Assembly: GCF_002959855.1 (NCBI RefSeq)
Contig: NZ_PPDB01000007.1
Coordinates: forward strand, 372,001 to 436,000
Reading direction: 5' to 3'
From: Veillonella denticariosi JCM 15641
GTDB taxonomy: Bacteria; Bacillota; Negativicutes; Veillonellales; Veillonellaceae
Length of the DNA stretch: 64,000 nt
In this document: positions 18,575 through 30,574 of the stretch, piece by piece
Position numbering within the stretch: the stretch's first letter is position 1
Layout of the letters: each line of letters begins with the position of its first letter
Notes under the pieces: generated by a model
What the model was told of the DNA's origin: nothing
Database searches by the model: none
What the model saw: only the letters and a program-made list of their open reading frames with translations
Position numbers and translations under genes: made by a program

Positions 18575-20031
18575 AGAGAAACCTCCCCTGTCGGTGCTAC
18601 TAATTGACAATCCGGACGGGCCTGTTCAAATGTGAAAGCCGCGCGAAGCAATGTTTCTTCACCCATAGCAGGACACAATAATTGTAGTCCAATCGGTAAA
18701 TTATTGCTGCTCATGCCCGCAGGAATACTGATACCCGGGATACCCGCCAAGTTTGCCGGTACCGTACAGATATCCTCTAAGTACATAGCCAACGGATCAT
18801 TTATCTTTTCACCGAATTTATATGCCGTATTTGGCGCCGTAGGTGTCAACAATAGATCTACTTTGGAGAAAACTTCATCCAGTTCATTTTTTATCAAGCG
18901 ACGTACTTTCAAGGCTTTCAAATAGTAGGCATCATAGTAACCGGAACTCAATACATATGTACCAAGGAGGATACGACGCTGTACCTCCTGACCGAAGCCT
19001 TCGGTACGGGTTTTCGTGGACATGTCTACCAAATTATCCGCAGGTACGCGCATACCATAGCTTACGCCGTCATAGCGAGCCAGGTTGGAACTTGCCTCAG
19101 CCAAAGCGATGATATAATATGCGGACAACGCATATTTAGAATTAGGTAATGAAACCTCAACAATTTCAGCACCTAATTTCTTGTATGTACCAATAGCCTC
19201 ATCCATAGCCTTACGAACATCGCTGTTAAGACCGTCCCCGAAAAACTCCTTAGGCACACCGATTTTAAGCTTAGACACATCATTTACAAGGGCCTTCGTA
19301 TAGTCTACACGAGCCCCCGGAATCGATGTGGAATCCTTCGCGTCATGACCGGAAATAGCATTTAATACCAAGGCGGCATCCGTTACGTCCCGCGTAACAG
19401 GTCCGATCTGATCCAATGAGGACGCAAAGGCGATAAGCCCATAACGAGATACATTGCCGTAAGTCGGTTTCAACCCAACTACGCCACAGAAAGAAGCAGG
19501 TTGGCGAATTGAACCGCCCGTATCGGAACCGAGAGCCCAAATTGCACTGCCACTGGAAACGGCAGCCGCACTACCGCCCGAAGATCCGCCCGGAACACAA
19601 TCATTATTCCAGGGATTAACCGTTTTAGCCAAAGCGGAATTTTCCGTAGATCCGCCCATAGCGAATTCATCCATATTCAATTTCCCGAGAATAACGGACT
19701 GATTCGCATCAAGACGTTCCACAACAGATGCATTATAAGGAGGTACAAAGTGCTCCAACATTTTAGATGCACACGTCGTCGTTTCTCCTTTTACACATAT
19801 ATTATCTTTCAATGCACCCGGAATCCCGGCCAATGGAGAAATTGCTTCCCCTTTAGCGATAGCTTCATCTACAGCCTTCGCCGTAGCGAGCGCACGTTCA
19901 TGAGAATCGGAAAGATACGCATGTACAGTCGGTTCTACTTGTACTTTATGAGCGATAACAGCCTTCGTCAATTCAACGGCACTGATCTCTTTATTCACTA
20001 ATTTTTTATGTAATTCATGAATGGTTGCCAC
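18571..20031 (-). CDS. gatA: Asp/Glu-tRNA amidotransferase subunit A
   Basis: An amidase-family subunit releasing ammonia from glutamine. The Ser-cisSer-Lys triad is visible: Lys in [11 protein letters not shown], cis-Ser in [15 protein letters not shown] and the nucleophile in [16 protein letters not shown]. The length is 486 residues. The start codon is GTG at 20031, with AGGAGG 7 bases upstream; the next ATG would remove conserved sequence. It begins 11 bases after gatC and overlaps gatB by 4. Confidence 0.98.
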   Translation of the reverse strand: MATIHELHKKLVNKEISAVELTKAVIAHKVQVEPTVHAYLSDSHERALATAKAVDEAIAKGEAISPLAGIPGALKDNICVKGETTTCASKMLEHFVPPYNASVVERLDANQSVILGKLNMDEFAMGGSTENSALAKTVNPWNNDCVPGGSSGGSAAAVSSGSAIWALGSDTGGSIRQPASFCGVVGLKPTYGNVSRYGLIAFASSLDQIGPVTRDVTDAALVLNAISGHDAKDSTSIPGARVDYTKALVNDVSKLKIGVPKEFFGDGLNSDVRKAMDEAIGTYKKLGAEIVEVSLPNSKYALSAYYIIALAEASSNLARYDGVSYGMRVPADNLVDMSTKTRTEGFGQEVQRRILLGTYVLSSGYYDAYYLKALKVRRLIKNELDEVFSKVDLLLTPTAPNTAYKFGEKINDPLAMYLEDICTVPANLAGIPGISIPAGMSSNNLPIGLQLLCPAMGEETLLRAAFTFEQARPDCQLVAPTGEVSL

Positions 20032-20042
20032 TGCAAAACCTC

Positions 20043-20333
20043 CTATTCCTGTACGACACGAGGTACCTTAAAATACCCGTCCTCTGCTTCCGGCGCATTG
20101 GATAATGCTAAATCATGATCGAGAGACGGCTTTAATTCATCCTCTCTCAATACGTTCTGCAACGGTACGGCATGAGCCATCGGCTCTACACCATCAAGTT
20201 CCAGGGCATTTAGTTCCGCAACATAGGACAAGATGTCGGACAATTCTTTTTCTATATGTGCCATATGATCTTCTTTTACTTCTAATCGTGAAAGCAAGGC
20301 AATATTCTTAATTTCCTCTTGGCTGATTTTCAT
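20043..20333 (-). CDS. gatC: Asp/Glu-tRNA amidotransferase subunit C
   Basis: A small subunit that wraps around the GatA-GatB interface and stabilises the complex. The 96 residues contain [13 protein letters not shown] and [21 protein letters not shown], both typical of GatC. The ATG at 20333 (MKISQEE) is used, with AAAGGAT about 10 bases upstream. It is the first of three coupled gat genes and follows ligA by 60 bases. Confidence 0.96.
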   Translation of the reverse strand: MKISQEEIKNIALLSRLEVKEDHMAHIEKELSDILSYVAELNALELDGVEPMAHAVPLQNVLREDELKPSLDHDLALSNAPEAEDGYFKVPRVVQE

Positions 20334-20393
20334 CGATACACATCCTTTCATATTGTATTATTATAATTCATATAGCTTACATTTTCAAAGGCA

Positions 20394-22394
<2,001 letters not shown>

Positions 22395-22484
22395 CTATCC
22401 TTTTATGTTCAACTACATAAGCTTGCTTCAAGTTTAATGATATGTAGTTATTCTTATATTGAAAAAATCTATATAAAAAAGGTG

Positions 22485-24674
22485 TTATCCCTTTTTCACT
22501 GGTGCGAACTTCGCCATTACCACGCGTACCCCTTGCGTCGGAAATTCAATGGTCAATTTCATACCGGCCCCTTCTCCGGCAACACCGATAACCTTACCCT
22601 TCCCCCACTTACTGTGAATTGCGGTATCACCAATCTTCCAATCGGCAATGACTTCATTTCGAATAATCGGCTTTGTTACGGGACGACTGGTTACACTCAT
22701 ATGCTGTGGTACATGACGTTTAATGTCGTCAGGCACCTTTCGTTTAGCACGCAATGAATCAACTAATTCCTCAGGAATCTCATCGATAAAACGGGATGGT
22801 AAATAACTACTTGTACGACCAAATACGGTGCGCGTTGTGGCATTTGAGATGAATAGTTCCTTCTCCGCTCTCGTAATTCCCACATAAGCAAGGCGACGTT
22901 CCTCTTCAACTTCATCAGGATTCATCAACGTCCGGCTATGCGGAAACAGTCCTTCTTCTAAGCCACATAAGAATACGATAGGAAACTCCAAACCTTTAGC
23001 GGCATGCAATGTCATCAAGGTAACCTTAGACTCTTCCTGTTCAAAGGAATCCACATCATTTACAAGGGCGACCTGCTCCAAGAAATCTTCTACTGTACCT
23101 GTGGGATTTATATCCTGAAAGTCTTTTGCCACAGACAACAGTTCACCGATATTTTCAGCACGCGCCCGATCCTGCGGATCCGTACTTTCCTCTAATTGTG
23201 CAAGATACCCGGTCCTGTCCAAGATAGATTCTAAAATTTCTAAAACAGATTTATCATCCATTTCAGCGACCAACGTGAAAATTAGAATGCCGAATTCTTC
23301 CAGCTTTTCTTTTGTCTTGCCCTTGATAGAATCAACCAGGTGTAATTGGGTCAACGTCATAAATAGAGATGTCCCATTAGCACGAGCATATTCCTGTAAC
23401 TTAGATACCGTAGTTGCACCGATACTTCGCTTTGGAACGTTAATAATCCGCAATAGGCTGAGATCATCGAAGGGATTATATAAAACCCGTAAATAGGCTA
23501 AAACATCCTTAATTTCTTTGCGGTCATAGAACTTTGTCCCCCCCACCATCGTATAAGGCAAGGCTCGTTTAATTAATGCTTCCTCAAGTACACGGGACTG
23601 AGCATTTGTACGATATAAAATCGCCATATCTCCATATGGCACACCATGAACATCATGCTTTTTGGTGATCGTATCGCCGATGAAAGCCGCCTCTTCATGC
23701 TCGGATTGAGCCGTAAAATGCTGAATTTTAGGCCCGTCCACCTTATCGGTCCACAAATTTTTCTCAGGTCGACCTTCATTATTATCGATAACCGCATTAG
23801 CCGCATCGAGAATAATCTTTGTAGATCGGTAGTTCTGTTCCAGTTTTATAGATGTACAATTCGGATAATCCTTTTCGAAATCCAGAATATTTTGAATATC
23901 CGCCCCGCGCCATGCATAGATACTCTGATCCGCATCGCCTACGACGGCGATATTTTTCCAGTACGAAGATAATAAATACGCCAACAAGTATTGAGCATGG
24001 TTCGTATCTTGATATTCGTCAATCATGACGTAACGAAAACGCTTGCTGTATTTATCGAGGACCGCCGCATTTGTCTGCAATAATTTAACAGCTACGAGCA
24101 ATAAATCATCAAAATCCAATGCATTATTTTTGCGCAGTTCCCGTTCATAATACTCGTATACATCCGCTACCTTTTGTTGGTAAAAGTCACACGCCTGTTT
24201 ACGGTAATCCGATGCGAACTGTAATTTATTCTTCGCATCTGAAATAGCAGCAATCATAGCCCCCACGGGATAGTATTTATCATCAAGGTTCAACGCCTTC
24301 AATGCGGCCTTGATAACAACCTGAGAGTCCGATGTATCATAAATCGTAAAATTACTGTTATAGCCTAAAAAATTATCTAATTCAAAGCGTAAAAACTTAG
24401 CACAGAAGCTGTGAAATGTACTGAGCCAGATACGATTGGCCACATCACCTACAAGACCTTCCACACGGCTTTTCATTTCCTTAGCCGCCTTATTGGTGAA
24501 AGTAATAGCCAGAATTTCGTAAGGATTGACACCTTGTGCCAATAGGTGAGCAATTCGCACCGTTAACACTTTTGTTTTACCAGATCCGGCACCTGCAAGA
24601 ATCAATAAAGGGCCTTCCGTATGTTGTACCGCTTTTTGTTGTTCTTTATTCAAACCTGTTAATAACGAATTCAT
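22485..24674 (-). CDS. pcrA: ATP-dependent DNA helicase PcrA (UvrD family)
   Basis: A superfamily 1A 3'-5' helicase for repair, replication restart and RecA removal. The 729 residues carry motif I AGAGSGKTKVLT near residue 30, motif II MIDEYQDTN, motif III GDADQSIYAWRGAD, motif V TLHAAKGLEFPIVF and motif VI ERRLAYVGITRAEKELF. The C-terminal extension ends in a Tudor-like segment (IGDTAIHSKWGKGKVIGV), as in PcrA. GGGGG is 7 bases before the ATG. It is first in the pcrA-ligA-gatCAB run. Confidence 0.97.
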   Translation of the reverse strand: MNSLLTGLNKEQQKAVQHTEGPLLILAGAGSGKTKVLTVRIAHLLAQGVNPYEILAITFTNKAAKEMKSRVEGLVGDVANRIWLSTFHSFCAKFLRFELDNFLGYNSNFTIYDTSDSQVVIKAALKALNLDDKYYPVGAMIAAISDAKNKLQFASDYRKQACDFYQQKVADVYEYYERELRKNNALDFDDLLLVAVKLLQTNAAVLDKYSKRFRYVMIDEYQDTNHAQYLLAYLLSSYWKNIAVVGDADQSIYAWRGADIQNILDFEKDYPNCTSIKLEQNYRSTKIILDAANAVIDNNEGRPEKNLWTDKVDGPKIQHFTAQSEHEEAAFIGDTITKKHDVHGVPYGDMAILYRTNAQSRVLEEALIKRALPYTMVGGTKFYDRKEIKDVLAYLRVLYNPFDDLSLLRIINVPKRSIGATTVSKLQEYARANGTSLFMTLTQLHLVDSIKGKTKEKLEEFGILIFTLVAEMDDKSVLEILESILDRTGYLAQLEESTDPQDRARAENIGELLSVAKDFQDINPTGTVEDFLEQVALVNDVDSFEQEESKVTLMTLHAAKGLEFPIVFLCGLEEGLFPHSRTLMNPDEVEEERRLAYVGITRAEKELFISNATTRTVFGRTSSYLPSRFIDEIPEELVDSLRAKRKVPDDIKRHVPQHMSVTSRPVTKPIIRNEVIADWKIGDTAIHSKWGKGKVIGVAGEGAGMKLTIEFPTQGVRVVMAKFAPVKKG

Positions 24675-24780
24675 CAGAATACCCCCGAAAGCCCTTAATG
24701 ATTAGATCTAAAATCAGATTCAATCTATTTTCATCTATATATAAAGACTTAACCTATAACATTACATCTAATCAATATAA

Positions 24781-24815
24781 TTAGGATATTATAGTAAAGT
24801 GTTATATAATCCTAA
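24781..24815. repeat. AT-rich inverted repeat upstream of pcrA
   Basis: The arms TTAGGATATTATA (24781-24793) and TATATAATCCTAA (24803-24815) pair imperfectly around a 9-base loop. The function is unknown; it may only reflect the AT-rich 225-base gap, in which no gene is seen. Confidence 0.3.
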
Positions 24816-24861
24816 GTCTAATCTTTAATGTTAAATATAATCTATTACATTACATAGAGAA

Positions 24862-24890
24862 CAAGAACGTTGCATAGCAACGTTCCCATT
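24862..24890 (-). terminator. Probable terminator after ppaC
   Basis: A perfect 9-bp stem, GAACGTTGC/GCAACGTTC (24865-24885), lies just beyond the ppaC stop. The minus-strand tail TTGTTCT is only moderately T-rich, so efficiency is uncertain. Confidence 0.6.
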
Positions 24891-24899
24891 TTACATATC

Positions 24900-25841
24900 T
24901 TATTTCATAGCCCCCAAAATCGGTGGTACAATTTGTTTTTTACGAGACATTGTATTCGGCAGGAATACGGAGTTATCTTTTATATCTTTCCCGAATGCAT
25001 TTTTTACAACATCATTAACTTCACCGCTGAACAATAATGTGGTACTTTCATCAAGAATATTCGTAATCATAATATATGATGCATCATAATTATTAGCACT
25101 GCGAAGCGCTTCCAAGGCGGTAATTAATTCATTTTGTTTAGCCAGAATTTCGGTCGTATCCATAACGGAAATTTGCCCGATAGAAATAGTTTTACCCGCT
25201 TCGGAAAATTCCTTCATATCCGTACGAACGATATCATCATTCGTCAAATCGGAAATATCCGCACCTGCTTTCAACATATCCAAGCCGTATACAGCAAGTT
25301 CTACACCGGCAATATCAGCAAGCTTATGTGCCATTTCCTTATCTTTTTCCGTACATGTAGGTGAACGGAACAATACGGTATCAGAAATAATGGCAGATAA
25401 CATTAGTCCGGCAATATTCTTGGGAATGTCCTGATTATTTTCTACATACAACTTACTCAAAATCGTATTAGTACACCCTACCGGCTCCATACGAATAAAT
25501 ACAGGTCCATCCGTTTCAAAGTCGCCAATGCGATGATGATCAATTACACCGCACATATTCATCGTTTTATAGCCATCGATAATTTGTTTAGATTCATTAT
25601 GATCAGTTAAATATAAATTTCCACCTTCCGGACATGTTTCCTCCCAATTAGTAACAATTGTAGGATGAGCAAAGCCAAAATAATCAAGAACAAAAGCAGT
25701 TTCTTTATTCACTGGTCCGGCACATACAGGTGTGGCAGGTGTCCCCATTTGTGTCAAAAAATTAGCAAAGGAAATAGCGGAACAGATAGAATCCGTATCC
25801 GGACTTTTATGGCCTGCTACATATGTTTTTACGTCACTCAT
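24900..25841 (-). CDS. ppaC: Manganese-dependent inorganic pyrophosphatase (family II)
   Basis: It hydrolyses pyrophosphate in the cytoplasm. The DHH-family metal-binding motifs are visible in order: AGHKSPDTDSICSA (HxxDxD), YLTDHNESKQ, GVIDHHRIGDF (DHH). The C-terminal DHHA2 domain holds SRKKQIVPPI, the SRKKQ signature of family II enzymes. The 313-residue length is typical, with no CBS insert. It stands alone with its own upstream region, which contains a perfect 14-base palindrome. Confidence 0.97.
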   Translation of the reverse strand: MSDVKTYVAGHKSPDTDSICSAISFANFLTQMGTPATPVCAGPVNKETAFVLDYFGFAHPTIVTNWEETCPEGGNLYLTDHNESKQIIDGYKTMNMCGVIDHHRIGDFETDGPVFIRMEPVGCTNTILSKLYVENNQDIPKNIAGLMLSAIISDTVLFRSPTCTEKDKEMAHKLADIAGVELAVYGLDMLKAGADISDLTNDDIVRTDMKEFSEAGKTISIGQISVMDTTEILAKQNELITALEALRSANNYDASYIMITNILDESTTLLFSGEVNDVVKNAFGKDIKDNSVFLPNTMSRKKQIVPPILGAMK

Positions 25842-25876
25842 ACTATACCTCTTTTATCAATAAATATATAACTTCA

Positions 25877-25890
25877 TTGACTTAAGTCAA
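25877..25890. promoter_or_regulatory. Perfect palindrome upstream of ppaC
   Basis: TTGACTTAAGTCAA is a perfect 14-base palindrome about 36 bases before the ppaC start. It includes a TTGACT that could serve as a -35 box. It may be an operator; the regulator is unknown. Confidence 0.4.
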
Positions 25891-25929
25891 TCCGATTTTT
25901 AACTTATTCATTATATCATAATTCACACA

Positions 25930-25964
25930 AAAAAACACGCCACTACTATGTAGTGGCGTGTTTT
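25930..25964 (-). terminator. Rho-independent terminator after the RND pump genes
   Basis: AAACACGCCACTAC and GTAGTGGCGTGTTT arms form a 14-bp stem, followed by TTTTTTTGTG on the minus strand. Confidence 0.94.
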
Positions 25965-25997
25965 AAACCATCATAATATACAAAATATTAACGATAT

Positions 25998-28900
25998 TTA
26001 TTCATGGTCTTTCTTACGGTTAGTCAACAAGCCGGGTCCAAGTTTTTCAATGATGATGAACAACATCGGAATGATAAATATACCGAACAATGTTGCCGTC
26101 GTCATTCCTGCGACTACGGTAATCCCCATTGATGTACGAGCACCGGAACCGGCACCAGTAGATACGGCCAACGGTAATACACCGAGGATAAACGCAAAGG
26201 ATGTCATCAAGATTGGACGCAAACGTATCTTCGCAGCTTCAATAGCTGCATCAACAACATCCATGCCCCGTTCATCGACACGAATCTTAGCATATTCAAT
26301 AATCAGAATCGCATTTTTCGCCGCTAATCCCACCAAGGTAAGTAAACCGATCTGCATGTAAATATCGTTCGCCAGCTGATACCTGCCCGTAAAATTCAAC
26401 AAGAACGGTATCAACGATGCACCGATCATACCAGACGGTACGGAGAACAATACGGCAAACGGTACCTTCCAAGATTCATACAAAGCGGCCAAGATCAAGA
26501 ATACGAATACCAGGCCTAAGCCAAGAATCATAATAGTTTGAGATCCCGCTTTCAACTCTTCACGGGATTGTCCGGCCCAGTCATAAGTATAACCAGCCGG
26601 TAATGTTTTAGCAGCTGCGTCTTTCAAAGCATTAATAGCATCACCGGAGGAATAACCATTCGCTTGGGAACCGCCGATTTGTACGGCCATCGCATTATCG
26701 AAACGAGTGATACTGGATGGAGTACCGGTTTGTTCCTTCGTAATGTAATTTGATACCGGTACCATCGTTCCTTTACTATTACGAACGGCTAGCATATTAA
26801 GATTATCTGCATTCTGACGATATGCATCTTCAGCCTGTACAACAACCTTATAGTTTTTACCGTATGTGGTAAAGTCATTAACCTGAATACTGCCGTAGAA
26901 ACCTTGTAATGTAGTAAAGATATCGGATATTGCCACTCCATCTTGAGCCGCTTTATCGCGATTTACATCAAATTGTAAGGTTGGGGTGGATGTATCGAAT
27001 GTTGTATAAATTGATTGAATTGCAGGACTCTTACGCGCTTCCGCTAAGAAATCATTAGCACGTTCAGCCATAACCTGTGCACTATCACCGGACTTATTGA
27101 TAATATACATACTGAAACCGCCGGTAGTACCAAGGCCCGGAATGGATGGCGGATTCATAGCGATAACAGTAGCCTCCGGTACTTTTTGAGCTGCAAAACC
27201 AAATGTTTGACCGATCATAGCATTAATAGATGTATCGGAGGTCGTGCGGTATTTCCAATCAGCCATAGAGGCAAAGATAATACCGGCGCTGGTTTTTTGC
27301 CCTCCTCCTAAGATGTCAAAACCGCCTACCGTAAATACTTCCTGGAACAATTGTTCCTCAGGTTTCTTTTCCGGATCATTTTTACGTTCTAAGAACGAAG
27401 CAATCTTTTCAAGAGTCGCCATCGTACGATCCATTGTTGCCCCAGGAGGCTCATTGACAGCAATCATATAATACCCGCTGTCCTCCGCCGGTACGAAAGC
27501 CGTCGGCAGGAAGTGGAAAATTAACGCTGTACCGCCCGCAAATATAAGCAACGTGATAATCGTTAAGCTCAATCTATGACTCAAGCGAGCTAATTGAAGG
27601 CCATACCAATTGCTGAATCTGTCGAGACCTTCATTAAATTTATTCAATTGACGATGCACCCAATTTTCATGATTATTCGGTACATGCGGTTTCAACATCG
27701 TTGCACATAGTGCCGGTGTCAATACAAGGGCAATAATGGCGGAGATAACAACGGATACGGCAATGGTCAAAGCGAACTGCTTATACAGGATCCCCGTCAT
27801 ACCGCCCATAAAGGCAACCGGTACGAATACGGCAACCAATACAAAAGCGATACCGATTACAGGGCCCTGTACATTTTCCATCGCTTTGATGGCAGCCTCT
27901 TTCGGAGGTAATCCATTGTATTTCAATTCATATTCGACGGCTTCCACCACGACGATAGCATCATCGACGACAAGACCGATAGCCAGCACCATCGCAAACA
28001 ATGTCAATGTATTGATGGAGAAGTCCAATAAGACAAATGCGCCGAATGTGCCGAGCAATGATACCGGTACGGCAATCATAGGAATGATTGTGGAGCGCCA
28101 GGATTGTAAGAATACAAATACTACGACTAACACGAGGAGTAATGCTTCAAAGAAAGTATGCTCAACTTCATTAATAGATGCACTTACGAACTTCGTATTA
28201 TCGACGACAACGTGATATTCCAGATCAGGCGGGAATGACTTGGATTGCTCTTCCAGCACTTTCTTTACGTTAGCAATTGTTTCAAGTGCATTCGCATCAT
28301 TTTGCAAGGAAACAGCAAAACCCGCTACCTCTTTATGATTTGTTTTAGCGGAGAAATTATAGTCCTCTGCACCGACCTGAATACGGGAAATATCTTTTAA
28401 ATGGAGTACTGTACCTTGAGAATTTGTTAATGAAATATTACCGAACTGTTCCGGTGTTACAAGACGCCCCTCAATCTTAATAGGATATTGGAATGCCTGC
28501 TGACCATTTGTCGGGTTTTGCCCCACAGTACCGGCCGCAGCCTGCAAGTTCTGAGCCTTAATAGCGGCTGTAACCTCTGAAATGGTAACACCCATTTTCT
28601 GCATCTTCGCCGGATCTAACCAGATACGCATGGCATAGTCAGAACCGAATTCCTGTACAGAACCTACGCCTTTAATGGATTTAATCTCATCCATCATATA
28701 GTTGGTTCCATAGTTTTTAAGGAATGTAGAATCATAGGTACCATTTGGCGAATTCAATGAGAAAACCATCGCCATATCACCGGACGATTTTGTAGTCGTT
28801 ACACCTACCGCCTGTACTTCGGACGGCAATTGTGAAAGAGCCGCCTGTACACGGTTTTGAGTGTTAACGGTATCCATATCGGCATCGGTTCCCTGATTAA

Positions 28901-29180
28901 ATTGAATCGTTAAGGAATAGCTGCCGTTACTGGAACTGTTGGACGTCATATAGTCCATATCTTGTACACCTACAATTTGTGTTTCAATAACACTAGCAAC
29001 CGTATCATTTACGACCTGTGCCGTAGCACCGGTATAGGCAGTATTAACACGGACCGTAGGTGGAGAAATTTGTGGATATCGAGCTACCGGGAGGTTCATC
29101 ATGGAAATGAGACCTACCAACGTAATAACAATAGCTATTACGATGGCAAAGATAGGCCGATTAATAAAGAATTTCGACAC
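25998..29180 (-). CDS. RND efflux transporter, HAE1 (AcrB-like) family
   Basis: The 1060-residue inner-membrane drug/proton antiporter begins FFINRPIFAIVIAIVITLVG, typical of AcrB homologues. Two repeats of six membrane helices flank large periplasmic loops. The proton-relay aspartates in GLVVDDAIVVVEAVE (TM4) and the TM10 lysine region GLAAKNAILIIEYAK are present. It is 14 bases downstream of its adaptor gene. No outer-membrane channel gene is adjacent, so a TolC-type partner must be encoded elsewhere. The substrate range cannot be inferred. Confidence 0.95.
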   Translation of the reverse strand: MSKFFINRPIFAIVIAIVITLVGLISMMNLPVARYPQISPPTVRVNTAYTGATAQVVNDTVASVIETQIVGVQDMDYMTSNSSSNGSYSLTIQFNQGTDADMDTVNTQNRVQAALSQLPSEVQAVGVTTTKSSGDMAMVFSLNSPNGTYDSTFLKNYGTNYMMDEIKSIKGVGSVQEFGSDYAMRIWLDPAKMQKMGVTISEVTAAIKAQNLQAAAGTVGQNPTNGQQAFQYPIKIEGRLVTPEQFGNISLTNSQGTVLHLKDISRIQVGAEDYNFSAKTNHKEVAGFAVSLQNDANALETIANVKKVLEEQSKSFPPDLEYHVVVDNTKFVSASINEVEHTFFEALLLVLVVVFVFLQSWRSTIIPMIAVPVSLLGTFGAFVLLDFSINTLTLFAMVLAIGLVVDDAIVVVEAVEYELKYNGLPPKEAAIKAMENVQGPVIGIAFVLVAVFVPVAFMGGMTGILYKQFALTIAVSVVISAIIALVLTPALCATMLKPHVPNNHENWVHRQLNKFNEGLDRFSNWYGLQLARLSHRLSLTIITLLIFAGGTALIFHFLPTAFVPAEDSGYYMIAVNEPPGATMDRTMATLEKIASFLERKNDPEKKPEEQLFQEVFTVGGFDILGGGQKTSAGIIFASMADWKYRTTSDTSINAMIGQTFGFAAQKVPEATVIAMNPPSIPGLGTTGGFSMYIINKSGDSAQVMAERANDFLAEARKSPAIQSIYTTFDTSTPTLQFDVNRDKAAQDGVAISDIFTTLQGFYGSIQVNDFTTYGKNYKVVVQAEDAYRQNADNLNMLAVRNSKGTMVPVSNYITKEQTGTPSSITRFDNAMAVQIGGSQANGYSSGDAINALKDAAAKTLPAGYTYDWAGQSREELKAGSQTIMILGLGLVFVFLILAALYESWKVPFAVLFSVPSGMIGASLIPFLLNFTGRYQLANDIYMQIGLLTLVGLAAKNAILIIEYAKIRVDERGMDVVDAAIEAAKIRLRPILMTSFAFILGVLPLAVSTGAGSGARTSMGITVVAGMTTATLFGIFIIPMLFIIIEKLGPGLLTNRKKDHE

Positions 29181-29194
29181 GATCTAGCCTCCTC

Positions 29195-30322
29195 TTATTT
29201 TGTTGACTTCAATTGGTCTTTTGTAAGCATATTAGGGGTTACTTTCACACCGTTCTTAACCTTTGTTAAGCCGTCGACGACAATGGTATCCCCTGCGGAT
29301 AAACCGGATTTAACAATAGTATTACCATCTGTTGTTCCGCCGATTTCAACAGCTTTCTGTTCAACCACACCGTCTGCATTGACTACATAGATAAAGTTTT
29401 TATCCATGATTTGCAAAATCGCACGAGATGGAACCAAGATAGCATTCTTCAATTTTTCCCCCGGTGAAATTACGGTAGCGAACATATTCGGCAATAATAG
29501 ATGATTAGGATTTGGGAATGACGCTTTCAACACAAGCTTACCTGTGGAGCTGTCAAGACTCTTTGCAGCCTGTACCACCGTACCTAATTCACCATACTCC
29601 TTACCATCAGCCAATTTTAATTTTAGATTTGTACCGCTTGTATCATCACCGGAACGATTTTTCATGAAATCGAGATACTCTTGTTCCGTCATGCTGAATT
29701 CAACAAAGATCGGATCGATAGAATCAATCGTTACCAATTTCGTGGAACCGGCCTGAACAAAGGTGCCTAAATCTATGTCATCCATGCGAAGTGTACCTGA
29801 ATACGGTGCATATACTATAGTATCACCTAAATTATCCTGCGCAATCTTAACAGATGCTTCATAAGCGTCATAAGTAGCCTGAGCCTGTTCTGCCGTACTA
29901 CGTTGTGTATCTACACGTTGTTGAGCGATGGCATCTTCTTTAGCCAAATTTTCATAGCGTTGCAAATCCACCTGAGCATTTTTCAACGTGGCATTGGCCT
30001 GTGCCGCCTGTGCCTCTGCATTAGCTAGGCTAGCTTCATACTCGCGGGAATCAATACGATATAACGGTTGCCCCGCTACAACCTGTTCCCCACCTTTAAC
30101 ATATTTTTCCACTACATAACCGGTTACACGGGCATGTACTTCTACAGAATTCTCTGCTACAACAGTACCGCTAAATGTTTGATCCACTTGTGTATCACTG
30201 GCGGTTATCTTGTATGCATTAACAGCCACGTCACCGGATTGCTGTTGGTTATTTCCACAGCCAGCAACCATAACAGCTGACACTACGAGAGCCGCCAACA
30301 TACGGGAATAACGAAACTTCAT
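29195..30322 (-). CDS. RND efflux periplasmic adaptor lipoprotein (AcrA-like)
   Basis: The 375-residue membrane-fusion protein starts with a lipoprotein signal peptide and the lipobox VMVAGC, cleaved before Cys22. The order is then a lipoyl half-motif (VTGYVVEKYVKGGEQVVAGQPLY), an alpha-helical hairpin (residues about 100-165), the second lipoyl half (VYAPYSGTLRMDDIDLGTFV), and beta-barrel and membrane-proximal domains. It would bridge the RND pump and an outer-membrane channel. The gene has a good promoter at 30387-30415. Confidence 0.95.
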   Translation of the reverse strand: MKFRYSRMLAALVVSAVMVAGCGNNQQQSGDVAVNAYKITASDTQVDQTFSGTVVAENSVEVHARVTGYVVEKYVKGGEQVVAGQPLYRIDSREYEASLANAEAQAAQANATLKNAQVDLQRYENLAKEDAIAQQRVDTQRSTAEQAQATYDAYEASVKIAQDNLGDTIVYAPYSGTLRMDDIDLGTFVQAGSTKLVTIDSIDPIFVEFSMTEQEYLDFMKNRSGDDTSGTNLKLKLADGKEYGELGTVVQAAKSLDSSTGKLVLKASFPNPNHLLLPNMFATVISPGEKLKNAILVPSRAILQIMDKNFIYVVNADGVVEQKAVEIGGTTDGNTIVKSGLSAGDTIVVDGLTKVKNGVKVTPNMLTKDQLKSTK

Positions 30323-30386
30323 TATCTATACTCCTTTTCAGAAACTAATCATTTTGGGCGCAATAAAATCACAAATATTACAATTT

Positions 30387-30415
30387 ATTTTACTTTATTC
30401 TATTTATGAAGTCAA
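30387..30415 (-). promoter_or_regulatory. Promoter of the RND efflux operon
   Basis: TTGACT (30415-30410) and TAAAAT (30392-30387) are separated by 17 bases, about 65 bases ahead of the adaptor start. No adjacent regulator gene or clear operator is seen. Confidence 0.65.
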
Positions 30416-30574
30416 CTTATAAGGACATTCTGAACACAGTAAAATACAGATAAAATCTAGATAAATATTCTTCCATTGTATGCAATAAAAATGGTAAAAA
30501 TCATTGACATTAAATATTTAAATGTGAACACTTATAACTTTCAAGAATATAAAATTATAAATCACTAGTTTACT

